Of a DNA stretch of 33,110 nt, positions 10,135 to 22,383 are shown piece by piece. Each line of letters opens with the position of its first letter. The stretch's first letter is position 1. Made by a program: the position numbers and the translations under genes. The notes under the pieces were generated by a model that ran no database searches, was not told the DNA's origin, and saw only the letters and a list, made by a program, of their open reading frames with translations. This stretch comes from an uncultured Pseudomonadota bacterium (GTDB lineage: Bacteria; Pseudomonadota; Gammaproteobacteria; Burkholderiales; Methylophilaceae), in the NCBI GenBank assembly GCA_903926935.1, contig CAIYLB010000082.1, positions 1 to 33,110 of the forward strand, in the 5' to 3' direction.

Positions 10135-10857
10135 GTGAAATTTGGAACCTTATATTTAATCCCAGTCACACTTGGAGACGACAATATTAGCAAAGTGTTG
10201 CCAGCCGATGTGCTTAGTCTTGCTCAGCAACTCGACACCTTTGTGGTTGAAAGTGAAAAGTCGGCACGCCATTTTCTAAGCACCATTAAAACCATTAAGC
10301 CGGTGCGTGAGTTAACGTTAAACTTACTCAATGAACATACTGAAGATAAGGATGTAGCGGGCTTATTAGCGCCGTTATTAGCAGGCAAAGATGTTGGCCT
10401 CATGAGCGATGCTGGCTGCCCAGGCATTGCTGATCCTGGAGCTAAGCTGGTTGAGTTAGCGCACCAAAAAGGCGTTCGTGTTGTGCCATTTGTCGGGCCA
10501 AGTTCTATCGTATTAAGCTTAATGGCTTCTGGTCTAAATGGCCAGCAGTTCGCTTTCTTAGGCTATCTGCCTATCGACAAAGCCTTGCGTAATCAAAAGC
10601 TGAAAGAGATTGAAAAACGGTCTTTAAGCCACAAAGAAACACAATTATTCATTGAAACGCCTTATCGTAATCAGCACATGTTAGAGGCTATTTTAGCGGT
10701 ATGCCAAGCTAATACCAGGCTATGTGTCGCTTGTGATATCAGTTTAAGCACTGAAATGATCATCACGAGAACGATTGCTAGTTGGAAAAAAAATCCACTC
10801 CCAGAACTGCATAAACGGCCAACAGTATTTTTATTACTGGCCGAGTTTCTGACTTAG
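10135..10857 (+). CDS. RsmI-like SAM-dependent methyltransferase (tetrapyrrole methylase fold), GTG start
   Basis: [60 protein letters not shown]. Confidence 0.85.
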   Translation: MKFGTLYLIPVTLGDDNISKVLPADVLSLAQQLDTFVVESEKSARHFLSTIKTIKPVRELTLNLLNEHTEDKDVAGLLAPLLAGKDVGLMSDAGCPGIADPGAKLVELAHQKGVRVVPFVGPSSIVLSLMASGLNGQQFAFLGYLPIDKALRNQKLKEIEKRSLSHKETQLFIETPYRNQHMLEAILAVCQANTRLCVACDISLSTEMIITRTIASWKKNPLPELHKRPTVFLLLAEFLT

Positions 10858-11468
10858 TCTTTTGCAGTTAAGTTAAGCATCATCACTTTCTTAACAGGCG
10901 CATAACTAAGTCTGTGTATGGGCGAAACACCATGTAAAGCCAGCATCTCAAGATGAAAGGCAGTTGGGTAACCTTTATGCTTGGCAAATCCATAGCTTGG
11001 GTACTCCTTATCCAAAGCATATAACTCGTGATCACGCGCCACTTTAGCCAAAATAGACGCGGCAGAAATAGCTTGTACTTTACTATCACCCTGCACGATT
11101 GCTTCACATGGCAAGTCTATTTTAGGACACTTATTACCATCAACTTGGACATATATTTCAGCTGCATATAACGCACTATTAAATTGCTGCTGAAGTAGTT
11201 CAATCGCGCGTTTCATCGCTAGCAAACTGGCTTGCAGAATATTAATATCGTCAATTTCTTCTACGCTACTACTCGCAATCGCCCAAGCTAATGCGTGCTG
11301 CTTGATTTCAATACTTAATAAATCACGTTTTTTTTCAGATAGTTTTTTTGAATCAACGAGACCTGATATTGGCCGTTCAGGATTTAAAATCACCGCAGCG
11401 GCATACACCGCACCAGCCAATGGTCCACGGCCAGCTTCATCTACGCCACAAATTAAGGTTAATGCCAT
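10854..11468 (-). CDS. rnhB: Ribonuclease HII
   Basis: [42 protein letters not shown]. Confidence 0.97.
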   Translation of the reverse strand: MALTLICGVDEAGRGPLAGAVYAAAVILNPERPISGLVDSKKLSEKKRDLLSIEIKQHALAWAIASSSVEEIDDINILQASLLAMKRAIELLQQQFNSALYAAEIYVQVDGNKCPKIDLPCEAIVQGDSKVQAISAASILAKVARDHELYALDKEYPSYGFAKHKGYPTAFHLEMLALHGVSPIHRLSYAPVKKVMMLNLTAKD

Positions 11469-11493
11469 TGATATTTAAGCGTGTTTAAAATAA

Positions 11494-12627
11494 TTATGAC
11501 AAATGTGCCAGTATGGCCACAGCCGCTTTTTCAGCAGTATTTTGCCGCAAACTGTGGTGAATTTTTATAAATTCAGCTTTAATTTCGGCAGCATAATCGG
11601 TATCAAGCAGCAGTTTTAATGCAGCTTCAGCTAATTTTTCTGGAGTTGAATCATCTTGCAGCAATTCAGGTACAACAAATTTACCGGCTAAGATATTTGG
11701 CAAGCCTACATAAGGTTGCAAACGCATACGCTTGAGTATTTTCCAGCTTAAATTAGACATACGATAGGTAATCACCATCGGCTTTTTCAATAAAGCAGCT
11801 TCAAGTGTTGCCGTACCAGAAGCGACAATAATGACATCAGCCGCTTCCATCGCCTCATGTGCATGGCCAAACAATATTTGTATAGGCAAACTAGATTCCT
11901 CGTGGAAAATAGCCAATTCAAATATTTGGCGTGTCTCACGCGTAATTAAAGGGACTAAAAAAATTGCATTAGGCTGTTCTGCATAGATCAGCTTAGCCGT
12001 TTTCACAAACAATTCAGCATGCTCCTGCAATTCACTTTGTCGGCTACCTGGCAGCATGGCAATAACCAATGCAGTAGATTTCACTTTAAGTGCTATGCGA
12101 GCAGCCAGTACGTCAGGCTCCATAGGCAACATATCAGCCAGTGGATGTCCTACATAGGTCACAGGAATGCGTGCTTTTTCATACAAAGCCGGTTCAAACG
12201 GAAATAAGGCCAACATGTGCGTTACTGCACGTTTGATTTTTTTTAGCCTATTTTTACGCCAAGCCCAAATAGATGGACTGACGTAATGTATGGTTTTAAT
12301 GCCTTTGTTTTTAAGTTTTTTTTCTAGCCAAAAATTGAAATCTGGAGCGTCAATTCCAATGAATAAATCTAAACGATTGTTTAAAAAATGATTCAGTAGC
12401 TGGCGGCGTAACCTAAGTAAACCAAATAAATGTTTAATGACTTCTACATAACCACGCACAGACAAGCGTTCAATTGGAAATAGCGACTGCGCCCCTTCGC
12501 TAATCATCTTAGGGCCAGCAATACCGACAAATTCGATATCTGCACGCTTTTGTTTTAATGCCTGCATAAGATGACTGCCAAGCAAATCACCTGAGGCTTC
12601 ACCCGCGACAATGCCAATTCTAAGCAT
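11494..12627 (-). CDS. lpxB: Lipid-A-disaccharide synthase
   Basis: RIGIVAGEASGDLLGSHLM, GIDAPDFN, YVSPSIWAWR, LPGSRQSE. Confidence 0.97.
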   Translation of the reverse strand: MLRIGIVAGEASGDLLGSHLMQALKQKRADIEFVGIAGPKMISEGAQSLFPIERLSVRGYVEVIKHLFGLLRLRRQLLNHFLNNRLDLFIGIDAPDFNFWLEKKLKNKGIKTIHYVSPSIWAWRKNRLKKIKRAVTHMLALFPFEPALYEKARIPVTYVGHPLADMLPMEPDVLAARIALKVKSTALVIAMLPGSRQSELQEHAELFVKTAKLIYAEQPNAIFLVPLITRETRQIFELAIFHEESSLPIQILFGHAHEAMEAADVIIVASGTATLEAALLKKPMVITYRMSNLSWKILKRMRLQPYVGLPNILAGKFVVPELLQDDSTPEKLAEAALKLLLDTDYAAEIKAEFIKIHHSLRQNTAEKAAVAILAHLS

Positions 12628-12636
12628 ACAGATAAC

Positions 12637-13419
12637 CTAGCGAACGATACCGCGAGTAGATTTGCTAAGGAATTCTGTCAGCAAGCTAATTTCCGGCGTA
12701 TTTTTTTGCATGCTAGCAAGCTCGACTTTAGCTTCTTCTAAAGAGAGTCCATTACGATATAAAGCTTTATAAGCACGCTTGATTTGCAAAATACTTTCAG
12801 GGCTAAATCCTCTACGTTTTAGGCCCTCAGCATTAATTCCGTGTGGTTTTCCATCGTAGCCTGCAGCCATTACGTAAGGTGGAATATCCTTAAACACAAC
12901 AGAACCGACAGCCGTAATTACATGTGATCCAATTTTACAAAATTGATGGATAAGCGTAAAACCACCTAAAATAGCATAATCGTCAATATCTACATGACCA
13001 GCCAAAGATGAGTTGTTGGCTAAAATAGTGTTATTACCGATCTGACAGTCATGCGCAATGTGCACATAAGCCATAATCCAGTTATCGTTGCCTATCTTAG
13101 TGGTGTTTTTATCTTGAACAGTGCCACGGTTAAAAGTACAAAACTCGCGAATAGTATTGTTATCGCCAATTTCTAATAAAGTTGGCTCACCATTGTACTT
13201 TTTATCTTGTGGTGCCTCACCTAGTGAAGAATACTGAAAAATATGATTATTCTTACCAATATTGGTTGGTCCATTAATCATGACGTGACCAGCAACGCGC
13301 GTGCCCACATCAATTTTAACGTTGGCTCCAATAATAGAAAAAGGGCCTATTTCTACACTTGAATCTAGCTCTGCCGTGGCATCGATAATTGCCGTTGGGT
13401 GGATTTTTGCTACTAACAT
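12637..13419 (-). CDS. lpxA: UDP-N-acetylglucosamine acyltransferase
   Basis: IHPTAIIDATAELDSSVEIGPFSIIG hexapeptide repeats, EFCTFNRGT, AYVHIAHDCQIGN. Confidence 0.97.
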   Translation of the reverse strand: MLVAKIHPTAIIDATAELDSSVEIGPFSIIGANVKIDVGTRVAGHVMINGPTNIGKNNHIFQYSSLGEAPQDKKYNGEPTLLEIGDNNTIREFCTFNRGTVQDKNTTKIGNDNWIMAYVHIAHDCQIGNNTILANNSSLAGHVDIDDYAILGGFTLIHQFCKIGSHVITAVGSVVFKDIPPYVMAAGYDGKPHGINAEGLKRRGFSPESILQIKRAYKALYRNGLSLEEAKVELASMQKNTPEISLLTEFLSKSTRGIVR

Positions 13420-13422
13420 TAC

Positions 13423-13899
13423 CTACTTCTCTTTTTTATCGATTGCTTTTAATATACACATCATTTGTGCTTCAGCGACGATGGCACCATCAACGCGAGC
13501 CACACCTGAATATTTCCAAATACCTTTTAAAATACGGTCAATTTTAACGTTAAGCACAATTTGATCACCTGGCGAAACCGGTTTTTTAAATCGTGCGTTA
13601 TCGATACCAGCAAAATAATAAACGGAATCATCGCTAGGTTTAACATTCATAGTCTTAAAGGATAATATAGCTGCGGCCTGCGCCATAGCCTCAATAATCA
13701 GTACACCGGGCATTACTGGATGATATGGAAAATGTCCCGGGAAAAATGGTTCATTGATCGTCACATTTTTAATCGCGGTAATTTCTTTGCCTAATTCCAT
13801 AGATATAACGCGGTCTACCAGCACAAATGGGTAACGGTGCGGTAAATGATCCAATATTTCATGGATGTCCATACTTGTTGAAGTGATTTCGTTAGTCAT
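13423..13899 (-). CDS. fabZ: 3-hydroxyacyl-[ACP] dehydratase FabZ
   Basis: [44 protein letters not shown]. Confidence 0.97.
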   Translation of the reverse strand: MTNEITSTSMDIHEILDHLPHRYPFVLVDRVISMELGKEITAIKNVTINEPFFPGHFPYHPVMPGVLIIEAMAQAAAILSFKTMNVKPSDDSVYYFAGIDNARFKKPVSPGDQIVLNVKIDRILKGIWKYSGVARVDGAIVAEAQMMCILKAIDKKEK

Positions 13900-13989
13900 T
13901 TTTATCTCAGCTTACTTTTTAGTTAGGTGCTAATTGATTCTATTGTCACTTAAATGCATGTCTCTAGCTTGGACATTAATTAATCTTGG

Positions 13990-15024
13990 TTAGGTAGATT
14001 TTAACAGAGCCAGCTCTTTTTCAAGGTTTTTAATTTGCACTGACAAGCTATCTAGGTTGCGGATTTTAGCTGCGGTATTAAGCCACGCCTTATGGGTTTG
14101 AAATGGCATCAGAGCGGTGTAGGTATCGGCTTTCGCTAAAGAACGCGTAATCATGCTTCCTGGCGAAATTGTGACGTGATCGGTGATAGTTAGGTGACCC
14201 AAAATCATAGCAGCCCCACCAATTTTACAGTGCCGGCCAATCTTGGCGCTGCCCGCAATGCCTGTTGCACCAGCAATTACAGTGTGCGCACCAATAATGC
14301 AGTTATGCCCAATTTGAATCAAATTATCCAGCTTAACGCCCTCTTCGATAATTGTGTCATCTAAAGCGCCACGGTCTATCGTAGTGTTTGCACCAATATC
14401 CACATTGGCGTGAATCACAACACGGCCAACTTGTGGTATTTTAAGCCAAACGCCTGATTCTTCAGCATAACCAAAACCATCTGAGCCTATCACTGCACCA
14501 GTAAATAGGTGGCAATTCTGGCCAATTACGCAATCATGCTTGATAACAACGTGTGGCTCTAAGCGTGTGTTGTCGGCAATTGTGACATTATTTTCGATGA
14601 CACAGCCAGCGCCAATAATCACATTTTCGCCCAACACTACATTTTCACCAATGACAACCATAGCCCCAATGCTACAAGAGGCAGGAATAGTCGCTGTTGC
14701 GTCTACCACAGAGGATAGTGCAATACCCACCTTAACCGTGGCAGGAGGATTTAAAAACGCGGAAACCTTAGCAAAATATGCATAAGGATTATCGACAATA
14801 ATTCTTGGAAGTGCGGTTAAATCTGCATCACGCTCTTTCAATACAAAAGCACTTGCTTCGCATGAAACAAGTGCTTTTTGGTATTTAGCATCATTGATAA
14901 AACAAATGTCACCAGACTTTGCATTAGTCAATGAGGCAACGCCTGATATCGACACCGTATCGTCACCGAGTACATAGCCACCTAAGGTTTGTGCAATAGC
15001 ACTAAGTGAGTATTGTTTACTCAT
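13990..15024 (-). CDS. lpxD: UDP-3-O-acylglucosamine N-acyltransferase
   Basis: LxpD N-domain plus left-handed beta-helix repeats; [33 protein letters not shown]. Confidence 0.97.
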   Translation of the reverse strand: MSKQYSLSAIAQTLGGYVLGDDTVSISGVASLTNAKSGDICFINDAKYQKALVSCEASAFVLKERDADLTALPRIIVDNPYAYFAKVSAFLNPPATVKVGIALSSVVDATATIPASCSIGAMVVIGENVVLGENVIIGAGCVIENNVTIADNTRLEPHVVIKHDCVIGQNCHLFTGAVIGSDGFGYAEESGVWLKIPQVGRVVIHANVDIGANTTIDRGALDDTIIEEGVKLDNLIQIGHNCIIGAHTVIAGATGIAGSAKIGRHCKIGGAAMILGHLTITDHVTISPGSMITRSLAKADTYTALMPFQTHKAWLNTAAKIRNLDSLSVQIKNLEKELALLKST

Positions 15025-15079
15025 TAGCTAACCCTTAAAGAATAGTGGCTAAATTAAATGAATGGTGTGGCTTATTAAA

Positions 15080-15583
15080 TTACTTTTTACCCAATAACTT
15101 TAAAACCTTATCGGTGATATCAATTTTATCAGCCGCGTAAGCAACACCACTGTACATCACTAAATCATAACTTTCTGCTTTGGCAACAGTTTGCACGGCT
15201 TTATTAATACGATCTTGTAGGCTACCAAGTTCTTCATTTTTACGTAGATTGATATCTTCACGTAACTCGCGCTGCTTACGTTGAAACTCCACCTTTATAT
15301 TTTGTATATCACGCTCTTTATTCCGGCGCTCAGCTTCTGTGATTGTCAGGCCATCTTTATCCAGTGCCGTTTCTAAATCTTTAATTTGTTTAGCCATACG
15401 ATCTAATTCTTGTGAACGCGGACTGAATTCTCGCTCTAATTTTTTGCCACTTTCCGCAGTTTGTGGCGCTTCTTGCAGAATTTTATCTACTTGTACATAA
15501 CCTACTTTTAGCTCAGAACTATGTGCCGTTAAAGCTAAACTCAATAAACCAGCTAATACTAATCTTTTAAATGTGTTGCTCAA
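15080..15583 (-). CDS. skp: Skp/OmpH periplasmic chaperone
   Basis: Signal peptide, KVGYVQVDKILQEAPQ, charged coiled-coil; lies between bamA and lpxD. Confidence 0.92.
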   Translation of the reverse strand: MSNTFKRLVLAGLLSLALTAHSSELKVGYVQVDKILQEAPQTAESGKKLEREFSPRSQELDRMAKQIKDLETALDKDGLTITEAERRNKERDIQNIKVEFQRKQRELREDINLRKNEELGSLQDRINKAVQTVAKAESYDLVMYSGVAYAADKIDITDKVLKLLGKK

Positions 15584-15707
15584 TTAAAATCTCCTAAAAC
15601 ATCTGCTATTAACAATAATTTGATTATGCCACAAGCGCCTACTGTCTTATTAATCTACCAGCAGTATTTTTCAGGTCAGCCGCTTGTATGACTAAAAACC
15701 ACCTATA

Positions 15708-18050
15708 CTAAAACTGCTGTCCCAACTGAAACTGAATACTTTGCGTACGATCACCCACTTGATTATTAAGTGGTTTAGCGTAGATCAGCTTCAAGGGACC
15801 AAACGGTGATGACCAACCGATACCGACACCCGCTGAGTAGCGTAATTCAGCTAGGTCATAGGCACCAGTGTAAACGTTACCAGCATCGACAAATGCGCTT
15901 AGTCTAAACTGCTTATTATCTTTTAAGCCCGGTACTGGGAACAGCAATTCAGCATTACCCAACAAACTTTTATTGCCGCCAATTGAATAACTATAACCAT
16001 TGTATAAACCTTGAGGACCTAAAGCACCATTATCATAACCACGTACTGAGTTAACACCACCCATATAGAAGTTCTTGAAAAATGGATATTCTTTATTACC
16101 GTAGGAGCCAGCATAACCAATTTCACCATTCAACATTACCGAAACACCACTATAAATCTCTTGAAACCAAGCATGTTTATATTGCAACTTGTAATATTGC
16201 AAATCAAGCACTGGCATCGACAGCTCACCGCTAAGCTTTTGCAGCACACCTTTACTGGTGTACATAATACTATCGCGTGAATCATGCACCCATCCAGCCG
16301 TACCAACCACAGAATTGCGTGTACAACTTAAACTTTCACATGAAGCCAGCATTTGCGGTGAACTAGTGGCTGCACTTGCTAAATTGACTTGCGTCATATC
16401 AACAGCCAAACCAAAGTTGAAGGCATCTTTTTCATTCAGTGGAATACCGAATCTGACACCAGCACCATAAGAGGACGAACTATATGGGCTGACACTTACT
16501 AATGGATTAGTGTTCACATCACGTCGATAGATGTCAAAGCCACGACTGACGCCATCTGGCGTAAAGTAAGGATCTGTGTATGAAAGAGAGTATGTGGTAT
16601 TCACTTTACCAGTATTGACCTGCGCACTAACGCGATTACCAGTTCCTAAGAAGTTGTTTTGGTTAACAGTTACACCGAAAACTACACCCTCATAACTAGA
16701 TAAGCCAGCACCAAACTGCACGCTACCGGTAGATTGCTCTACAACACTGATATTTAAATCCACTTGATCAGCGGTACCAGGAACCGCTGGCGTTTCTACA
16801 TTTACGTCAGAAAAGTACTGTGTACGTACTAGACGTTCTTTAGAGCGATTAATTTTACTAGAAGAATACCAAGAAGATTCTAGTTGACGCACTTCACGGC
16901 GGACGACTTCATCACGTGTTCTTGTATTGCCAACAATATTGATACGGCGCACATAAACGCGCTTGCCAGGATCGACGAAAAAAGTAAATGCAGCGGTGTG
17001 CAATTCTTTATTAACGTCCGGCACTGGATTCACGTTTGAAAAAGCATAACCTTCGTTACTCAAACGGTCGCTAATCGCTTTGCTAGATTGGGTAATTTTT
17101 TCGCGGCTAAACGTATCACCAGATTTCAAGCTAATAAGTTTTTGTAACTCTGCATCAGCAATAATCGTTTCGCCAGCCAATTTAACTTCTGAAATGGTGT
17201 ATTTTTCACCTTCAGTCACATTCACCGTGATGTAAATATCTTTTTTATCTGGGGTAATAGAAACTTGTGTTGAATCGATATTGAACTCTAGGTAACCTTG
17301 GTTCATATAAAAAGAACGTAAAGTTTCTAAATCTGCATTCAGTTTCTGTTTTGAGTATTGATCGTTTTTATTCCACCAACTCATCCAGTTTGGCGTGGTC
17401 AATAAAAACTGCGCGCGCAAATCATCCATGGTATAGACTTGATTACCAACGATATTGATGCTGCGAATTTTAGAAACAGCACCTTCTTCAATATCAAAGC
17501 GCACCGCAACACGGTTTCTTTCTAGGGGTGAAACTACCGCTTTGACCGTAGCACCATATTTACCTTGTGATAAATATTGACGCTTTACTTCTTGCTCAGC
17601 ACGATCCAATTGAGATTTATCGAAAATCTGACCTTCAGCAATACCAACTTGTTTGAGCCCTTCTTTCATCTTGTCGGTAGGGAAAGACTTATTGCCACTA
17701 AATTCAATTTTAGCGATTGATGATCGCTCCTGAACCGTCACTACAAGCACATCGCCCTCAGCTTCTATACGTACATCTTTAAAAAAACCCGTGCCATATA
17801 AAGACTTAATCGCCTGCGCGGCTAATTCATCATTCATGGTTTCGCCGACTTTAACTGGCAAGTAGCTAAACACTGTGCCGGCTTCCGTACGCTGAATACC
17901 TTCCACGCGTATGTCTTTAACCACAAAAGCATCAAGCGCCAAAGCCGAACTTGCGTATAAACTAGAAACCAATATAAGTAAGGATTTAAGCTTAACACTC
18001 TTAAATGCAAGGTCTGTAGTTTTTAAGTTTTTTAAGTTTTGAATTGCCAT
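15708..18050 (-). CDS. bamA: Outer membrane protein assembly factor BamA
   Basis: Signal sequence, POTRA domains (FVVKDIRVEGIQRTEAGTVFSYLPVKVGE), VRGYDNGALGP, C-terminal aromatic residue (...QFQLGQQF). Confidence 0.97.
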   Translation of the reverse strand: MAIQNLKNLKTTDLAFKSVKLKSLLILVSSLYASSALALDAFVVKDIRVEGIQRTEAGTVFSYLPVKVGETMNDELAAQAIKSLYGTGFFKDVRIEAEGDVLVVTVQERSSIAKIEFSGNKSFPTDKMKEGLKQVGIAEGQIFDKSQLDRAEQEVKRQYLSQGKYGATVKAVVSPLERNRVAVRFDIEEGAVSKIRSINIVGNQVYTMDDLRAQFLLTTPNWMSWWNKNDQYSKQKLNADLETLRSFYMNQGYLEFNIDSTQVSITPDKKDIYITVNVTEGEKYTISEVKLAGETIIADAELQKLISLKSGDTFSREKITQSSKAISDRLSNEGYAFSNVNPVPDVNKELHTAAFTFFVDPGKRVYVRRINIVGNTRTRDEVVRREVRQLESSWYSSSKINRSKERLVRTQYFSDVNVETPAVPGTADQVDLNISVVEQSTGSVQFGAGLSSYEGVVFGVTVNQNNFLGTGNRVSAQVNTGKVNTTYSLSYTDPYFTPDGVSRGFDIYRRDVNTNPLVSVSPYSSSSYGAGVRFGIPLNEKDAFNFGLAVDMTQVNLASAATSSPQMLASCESLSCTRNSVVGTAGWVHDSRDSIMYTSKGVLQKLSGELSMPVLDLQYYKLQYKHAWFQEIYSGVSVMLNGEIGYAGSYGNKEYPFFKNFYMGGVNSVRGYDNGALGPQGLYNGYSYSIGGNKSLLGNAELLFPVPGLKDNKQFRLSAFVDAGNVYTGAYDLAELRYSAGVGIGWSSPFGPLKLIYAKPLNNQVGDRTQSIQFQLGQQF

Positions 18051-18054
18051 TCAA

Positions 18055-19431
18055 TCAGCCTGTTATTAATCGGTTAATATCGTTGTATAGCGCTAGAATC
18101 ATCAGAGATCCCAAAAGGGCGAACCCAATTTTTTGTCCAATAATCATTGCTTCTTCTGAAACCGGTTTGCCTGTGAAAATTTCTATCACATAATACATGA
18201 AATGGCCGCCATCTAACACTGGTATAGGCAATAGATTAAGCACACCGATACTAATACTAATCAGCGCTAAAAACCCAATAAACGCTTTAATGCCTATACT
18301 AGCACTTTGCCCGGCATAACTGGCTATGGTTACAGGGCCGCTCATACCCTTCCATGACAACTGCCCGGCAATCATATTGCCTAACATTTTAATGCTAAAA
18401 ACAGAGGTTTCCCAAGTTTTTTCAACGGCTTTTACCAGTGCTGCCGTAGCAGAATAATGTGTCGTAACAAAAAGTTGATTCAGCTCACTTTGCTCGATTT
18501 TAAATGAAGCGCCTATGCGCCCTATGCTTTTGGCGTTCTCAATGACACTTTCTGGCCTTACGACTAGCGCAATTTCTTGGTTATTGCGTTTAACCGTTAG
18601 CTCTAATGGAATATTGGGATTCAACCTAACTTCTCGCACAAAATCATCCCAATTTCTCACTGACTTATGGTTAATCATTACCACCAAATCATTGCTAACT
18701 AGGCCGGCTAAAGCTGCTGGACTATTTTCAAGAATAGCGCCAATACGCGCTGGAATATCTGGTTGAAATATAGTTAATCCTAAAGTATGTAATATATCAG
18801 CACTGGCATTATCAAGATTAAGCTTAGTGGTATTAAGTTGATGTACGTGAATTTCTTGCCTAGAATTAATGGCCTGAATTTCTACACTTTTACTTTTCAA
18901 TGATTCGTTTAACAGTACCCAGCGTGCATCCTGCCAGGTTGCCACATCTTTACCATTAATTTTTTGTATCATTTCGCCATTGGTGATGCTGGCAATGGCA
19001 GCTGGACTATGCTCTACCACCTTACCAACAATAGGTTTCATACCAGCAACACCCGTCATAAACAGCCACCAATATAAAACAATGGCGAGCAATAAATTAG
19101 CCGCAGGCCCTGCCAGCACAATGGCGATACGCTTAGCCACGGATTGGCGATTGAACGCGCGGACTAAGTCAGCTTCTGAGTATTGTGTACTCGATGCATC
19201 TGGCTCGAACTCACGCTCATCCAACATTTTTACAAAACCACCGAGCGGGATGGCGGCAATGATAAATTCAGTTTGATCTGGGCCGAATTTTTTACGCAAT
19301 AACGGCTTGCCAAAACCTATTGAGAATTGTAAGACTTTGACACCGCACCATTTGGCGACCTGGAAATGGCCAAATTCATGCACCGTCACCAGTAAACCAA
19401 GTGTGAAGATAAAGGCCAGTACGGTTAGCAT
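18055..19431 (-). CDS. rseP: RIP metalloprotease RseP
   Basis: [16 protein letters not shown] zinc-protease motif, two PDZ-like regions, [11 protein letters not shown]. Confidence 0.96.
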   Translation of the reverse strand: MLTVLAFIFTLGLLVTVHEFGHFQVAKWCGVKVLQFSIGFGKPLLRKKFGPDQTEFIIAAIPLGGFVKMLDEREFEPDASSTQYSEADLVRAFNRQSVAKRIAIVLAGPAANLLLAIVLYWWLFMTGVAGMKPIVGKVVEHSPAAIASITNGEMIQKINGKDVATWQDARWVLLNESLKSKSVEIQAINSRQEIHVHQLNTTKLNLDNASADILHTLGLTIFQPDIPARIGAILENSPAALAGLVSNDLVVMINHKSVRNWDDFVREVRLNPNIPLELTVKRNNQEIALVVRPESVIENAKSIGRIGASFKIEQSELNQLFVTTHYSATAALVKAVEKTWETSVFSIKMLGNMIAGQLSWKGMSGPVTIASYAGQSASIGIKAFIGFLALISISIGVLNLLPIPVLDGGHFMYYVIEIFTGKPVSEEAMIIGQKIGFALLGSLMILALYNDINRLITG

Positions 19432-20630
19432 AAAGATCTCATATGCGCTAAGGCGGCTTGTCTAGCTTGCGTATCAACTGCAACCAATTGCTCTATAGAC
19501 TCAACAGCTTCAATATTGGCGGCTGACAGTACCGCTTCAATAATTTGTGGAATATCCATAAAGCCAATTTGGTCAGCTAAAAAAGCCTCAACGGCAATTT
19601 CGTTGGCGGCATTTAGAATAGCTGGCGCTGTACCGCCCATATTTAAAGCTTCATAAGCAATGCGTAAACATGGAAAGCGCACCATATCCGGCGCACAAAA
19701 ATCTAACCTAGCTGTGAGAAGAAAATCTAAACTGCTGACACCACTGCTTAATCGCTCTGGGTAGCCAAGTCCATAAGCAATTGGCGTGCGCATATCAGGA
19801 TTGCCTAGCTGCGCCAGTACACTACCATCAATATATTCCACCATAGAATGAATCACACTTTGCGGATGCACGACCACATCAATTTGTGAAGGCAGCGCGT
19901 TAAACAGCCAATGCGCTTCTATCACTTCTAAGCCCTTATTCATCAGCGTGGCTGAATCAACCGAGATTTTTGGCCCCATCACCCAATTTGGATGATTTAA
20001 CGCTTGTGCGCGGGTAACCGCTTTGAGTTCTTCTAAATTGGCATTACGAAATGGCCCGCCTGAGGCTGTTAACAATACGCGTTTTACGCCTAAGCTGGCT
20101 AAGCTTGATTCTGAGATGTTAGTGCTACGCTGATGCGGCATTACTTGAAATATCGCGTTATGTTCGCTATCTATAGGCAGCAGCGTAGCGCCGCCATCCA
20201 ACACGGCTTGCATAAACAAACTACCGGCCATCACTAAGGTTTCTTTATTAGCCAACAGCACCCGCTTGCCAGCTTTAGCCGCTGCCATTGCTGGGTGCAA
20301 GCCAGCCGCTCCGACAATTGCAGCCATCACCACCGTTACATCTTCATGCGCAGCCACATAATTCAATGAGGCTTCGCCATGCAACACTACAGTGCTAGAA
20401 CCTATTGTTTTGAGTTGAGCAGTTAATTCTTTGGCGGCAGCTTCTTGCAACATGACCGCATATTTTGGTGCATATTGTTGGCATAACTTAAATAAGCTTT
20501 TTACATTACTGCTAGCCGTTAAAGCGAAAACAGTAAAACGATGTGGGTGTTGCGAGATCACATCTAAAGTTTGTAGACCTATGGTGCCGGTAGCACCAAG
20601 TATGGTGACCGATTGTGCTGTCTTATCCAT
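19425..20630 (-). CDS. dxr: 1-deoxy-D-xylulose 5-phosphate reductoisomerase
   Basis: [49 protein letters not shown]. Confidence 0.97.
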   Translation of the reverse strand: MDKTAQSVTILGATGTIGLQTLDVISQHPHRFTVFALTASSNVKSLFKLCQQYAPKYAVMLQEAAAKELTAQLKTIGSSTVVLHGEASLNYVAAHEDVTVVMAAIVGAAGLHPAMAAAKAGKRVLLANKETLVMAGSLFMQAVLDGGATLLPIDSEHNAIFQVMPHQRSTNISESSLASLGVKRVLLTASGGPFRNANLEELKAVTRAQALNHPNWVMGPKISVDSATLMNKGLEVIEAHWLFNALPSQIDVVVHPQSVIHSMVEYIDGSVLAQLGNPDMRTPIAYGLGYPERLSSGVSSLDFLLTARLDFCAPDMVRFPCLRIAYEALNMGGTAPAILNAANEIAVEAFLADQIGFMDIPQIIEAVLSAANIEAVESIEQLVAVDTQARQAALAHMRSLC

Positions 20631-21474
20631 GCATCAGCGCCTCAGGGAAAGCGTTGCTGATGAATACAGGCAGATATATAAAAAACATGGTTAAAGCCAA
20701 ACTTGGTATCAAGCCATCAATTCTATCTAACACGCCGCCATGTCCTGGCAATAATTGGCTGCTATCTTTCACGCCAGCTTGACGCTTTAAGAGTGATTCG
20801 AATAAATCGCCGATAATGCTTAACACTACAATTAGCCATAAACCAATAATTTGCCATGGATTAATCTGCCAAAAATAACAAAGCACTGCACCATAAATCG
20901 TGACGCCAACAAAGGCTCCGGCAACGCCTTCCCAAGTTTTCCCCGGGCTGATTTCTACCGCTAATTTATGACGACCAAATCGCTTTCCAGCAAAATAGGC
21001 AGCGCTATCTGCTAGCCAAACTGTTGCAAGAACCGCAAGTAACATCCAAGGGCCAATGCGATGCAAACCAACCAACGCAATCCAAGTGGCTAGCAATAAC
21101 AATAAGCCTAAGACGGCCATGATTAATTTATGACTGATGACCCTTCTACTAATAAGCCAGATTGGAGCTAAAAATAACCAAAAAATACTCGCAATGGCAA
21201 GTATGCTAAAAAGAAGGTAAAACATAAGCGCATCACTCACGACGACTAACTGCGTACTGGCCGTAAAAATAAAAGCGAGACCTATAATTAAGGCGACCCA
21301 AACATTTAATAGCATTTGCCTATGACTGAGCTTAATAAGATTTGACCATTCCCAAACGGCAATTAAAGTAAGGGCTAAGGTTGATAAGGCCCAGACCATG
21401 TGTGATGCAAAAAATAATAAGATTAAGAAGCCAATAATCAGAAAAATTGCCGTGATAATTCTAGTTTTTAGCAT
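20623..21474 (-). CDS. cdsA: Phosphatidate cytidylyltransferase
   Basis: Multiple TM segments; C-terminal [37 protein letters not shown] signature. Confidence 0.96.
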   Translation of the reverse strand: MLKTRIITAIFLIIGFLILLFFASHMVWALSTLALTLIAVWEWSNLIKLSHRQMLLNVWVALIIGLAFIFTASTQLVVVSDALMFYLLFSILAIASIFWLFLAPIWLISRRVISHKLIMAVLGLLLLLATWIALVGLHRIGPWMLLAVLATVWLADSAAYFAGKRFGRHKLAVEISPGKTWEGVAGAFVGVTIYGAVLCYFWQINPWQIIGLWLIVVLSIIGDLFESLLKRQAGVKDSSQLLPGHGGVLDRIDGLIPSLALTMFFIYLPVFISNAFPEALMHG

Positions 21475-21538
21475 AATGGGTATTTAATGTCGTTTAAATG
21501 GAATAGGGTAAATTATTTAGTCTTTAGGCGTAGCTAGA

Positions 21539-22309
21539 TTAATTTTTATCGTCAGCCAATGGCGTTATCAACTGCTCACTGGTACGGCCAAATCTACGCT
21601 CACGCTGTTGATAGGAATCAATAGCGAGCTTGAAAGCCTCTTCGTTAAAATCTGGCCACAGCGTATCGGTAAAGTAAAGTTCGGTATAGGCAAGTTGCCA
21701 TAAAAGAAAATTGCTAATACGTTTTTCTCCACCGGTACGTATAAATAAGTCCGGCTCTGGTGCGTAACTCATGGCAAGGTATGGCGTAAGATGCTCTTCA
21801 CTATACATGCCAGCAAGATGTGGTGCCGCTAATTGCATTTTATTGGCTGCCTGTAACACATCCCAGCGACCGCCATAATTAGCCGCGATGGACAAAACTA
21901 AACCAGTATTCTTGGCGGTTAGTAATTCAGAGGCCTCAATTTGCGCAATCAATTCAGCTTCAAAGCGACTACGATCACCGATCATCACCAGCTTGATATT
22001 ATTTTGATGTAGCTTCACCACTTCACGCTTAAGCGCTTGCATGAATAAGCTCATTAGAAAAGACACTTCTTCAGCTGGGCGGCGCCAGTTTTCACTACTA
22101 AAGGCGAATAAGGTTAAATACTCGACTTTTAGATTAATGCAGTATTTAACAAGGTCGCGCACGGTTTCCACACCACGCTTATGTCCAGCAATTCTAGGCA
22201 AAAAGCGCTTGCGTGCCCAGCGACCATTGCCATCCATAATTACGGCGATGTGCTTGGGGATTTCCAGCGAAGTTGGAATCGTCTGGGTAGCGCTAGTAAA
22301 AAAAGCCAC
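21539..22309 (-). CDS. uppS: Isoprenyl (undecaprenyl) diphosphate synthase
   Basis: HIAVIMDGNGRWARKR, GHKRGVETVRDLV, FAFSSENWRRP, DLFIRTGGEKRISNFLLWQLAYTELYF. Confidence 0.97.
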   Translation of the reverse strand: MAFFTSATQTIPTSLEIPKHIAVIMDGNGRWARKRFLPRIAGHKRGVETVRDLVKYCINLKVEYLTLFAFSSENWRRPAEEVSFLMSLFMQALKREVVKLHQNNIKLVMIGDRSRFEAELIAQIEASELLTAKNTGLVLSIAANYGGRWDVLQAANKMQLAAPHLAGMYSEEHLTPYLAMSYAPEPDLFIRTGGEKRISNFLLWQLAYTELYFTDTLWPDFNEEAFKLAIDSYQQRERRFGRTSEQLITPLADDKN

Positions 22310-22383
22310 ATGCGCTCCAGTAAGAGAGAATGAATCGTTTAAAGTGTAAAAAAGTTTGCAAGTGAGGTACGCAGTTAGCTCAA

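Noticed and set aside
10883-11107. 74-aa minus-strand ORF inside rnhB in another frame
   Set aside because: Alternate-frame ORF within a clear RNase HII gene; not a frameshift, since the main frame is intact.
12637-15024. Repetitive hexapeptide pattern in lpxA and lpxD
   Set aside because: Normal left-handed beta-helix repeats of these acyltransferases, not a DNA repeat element.
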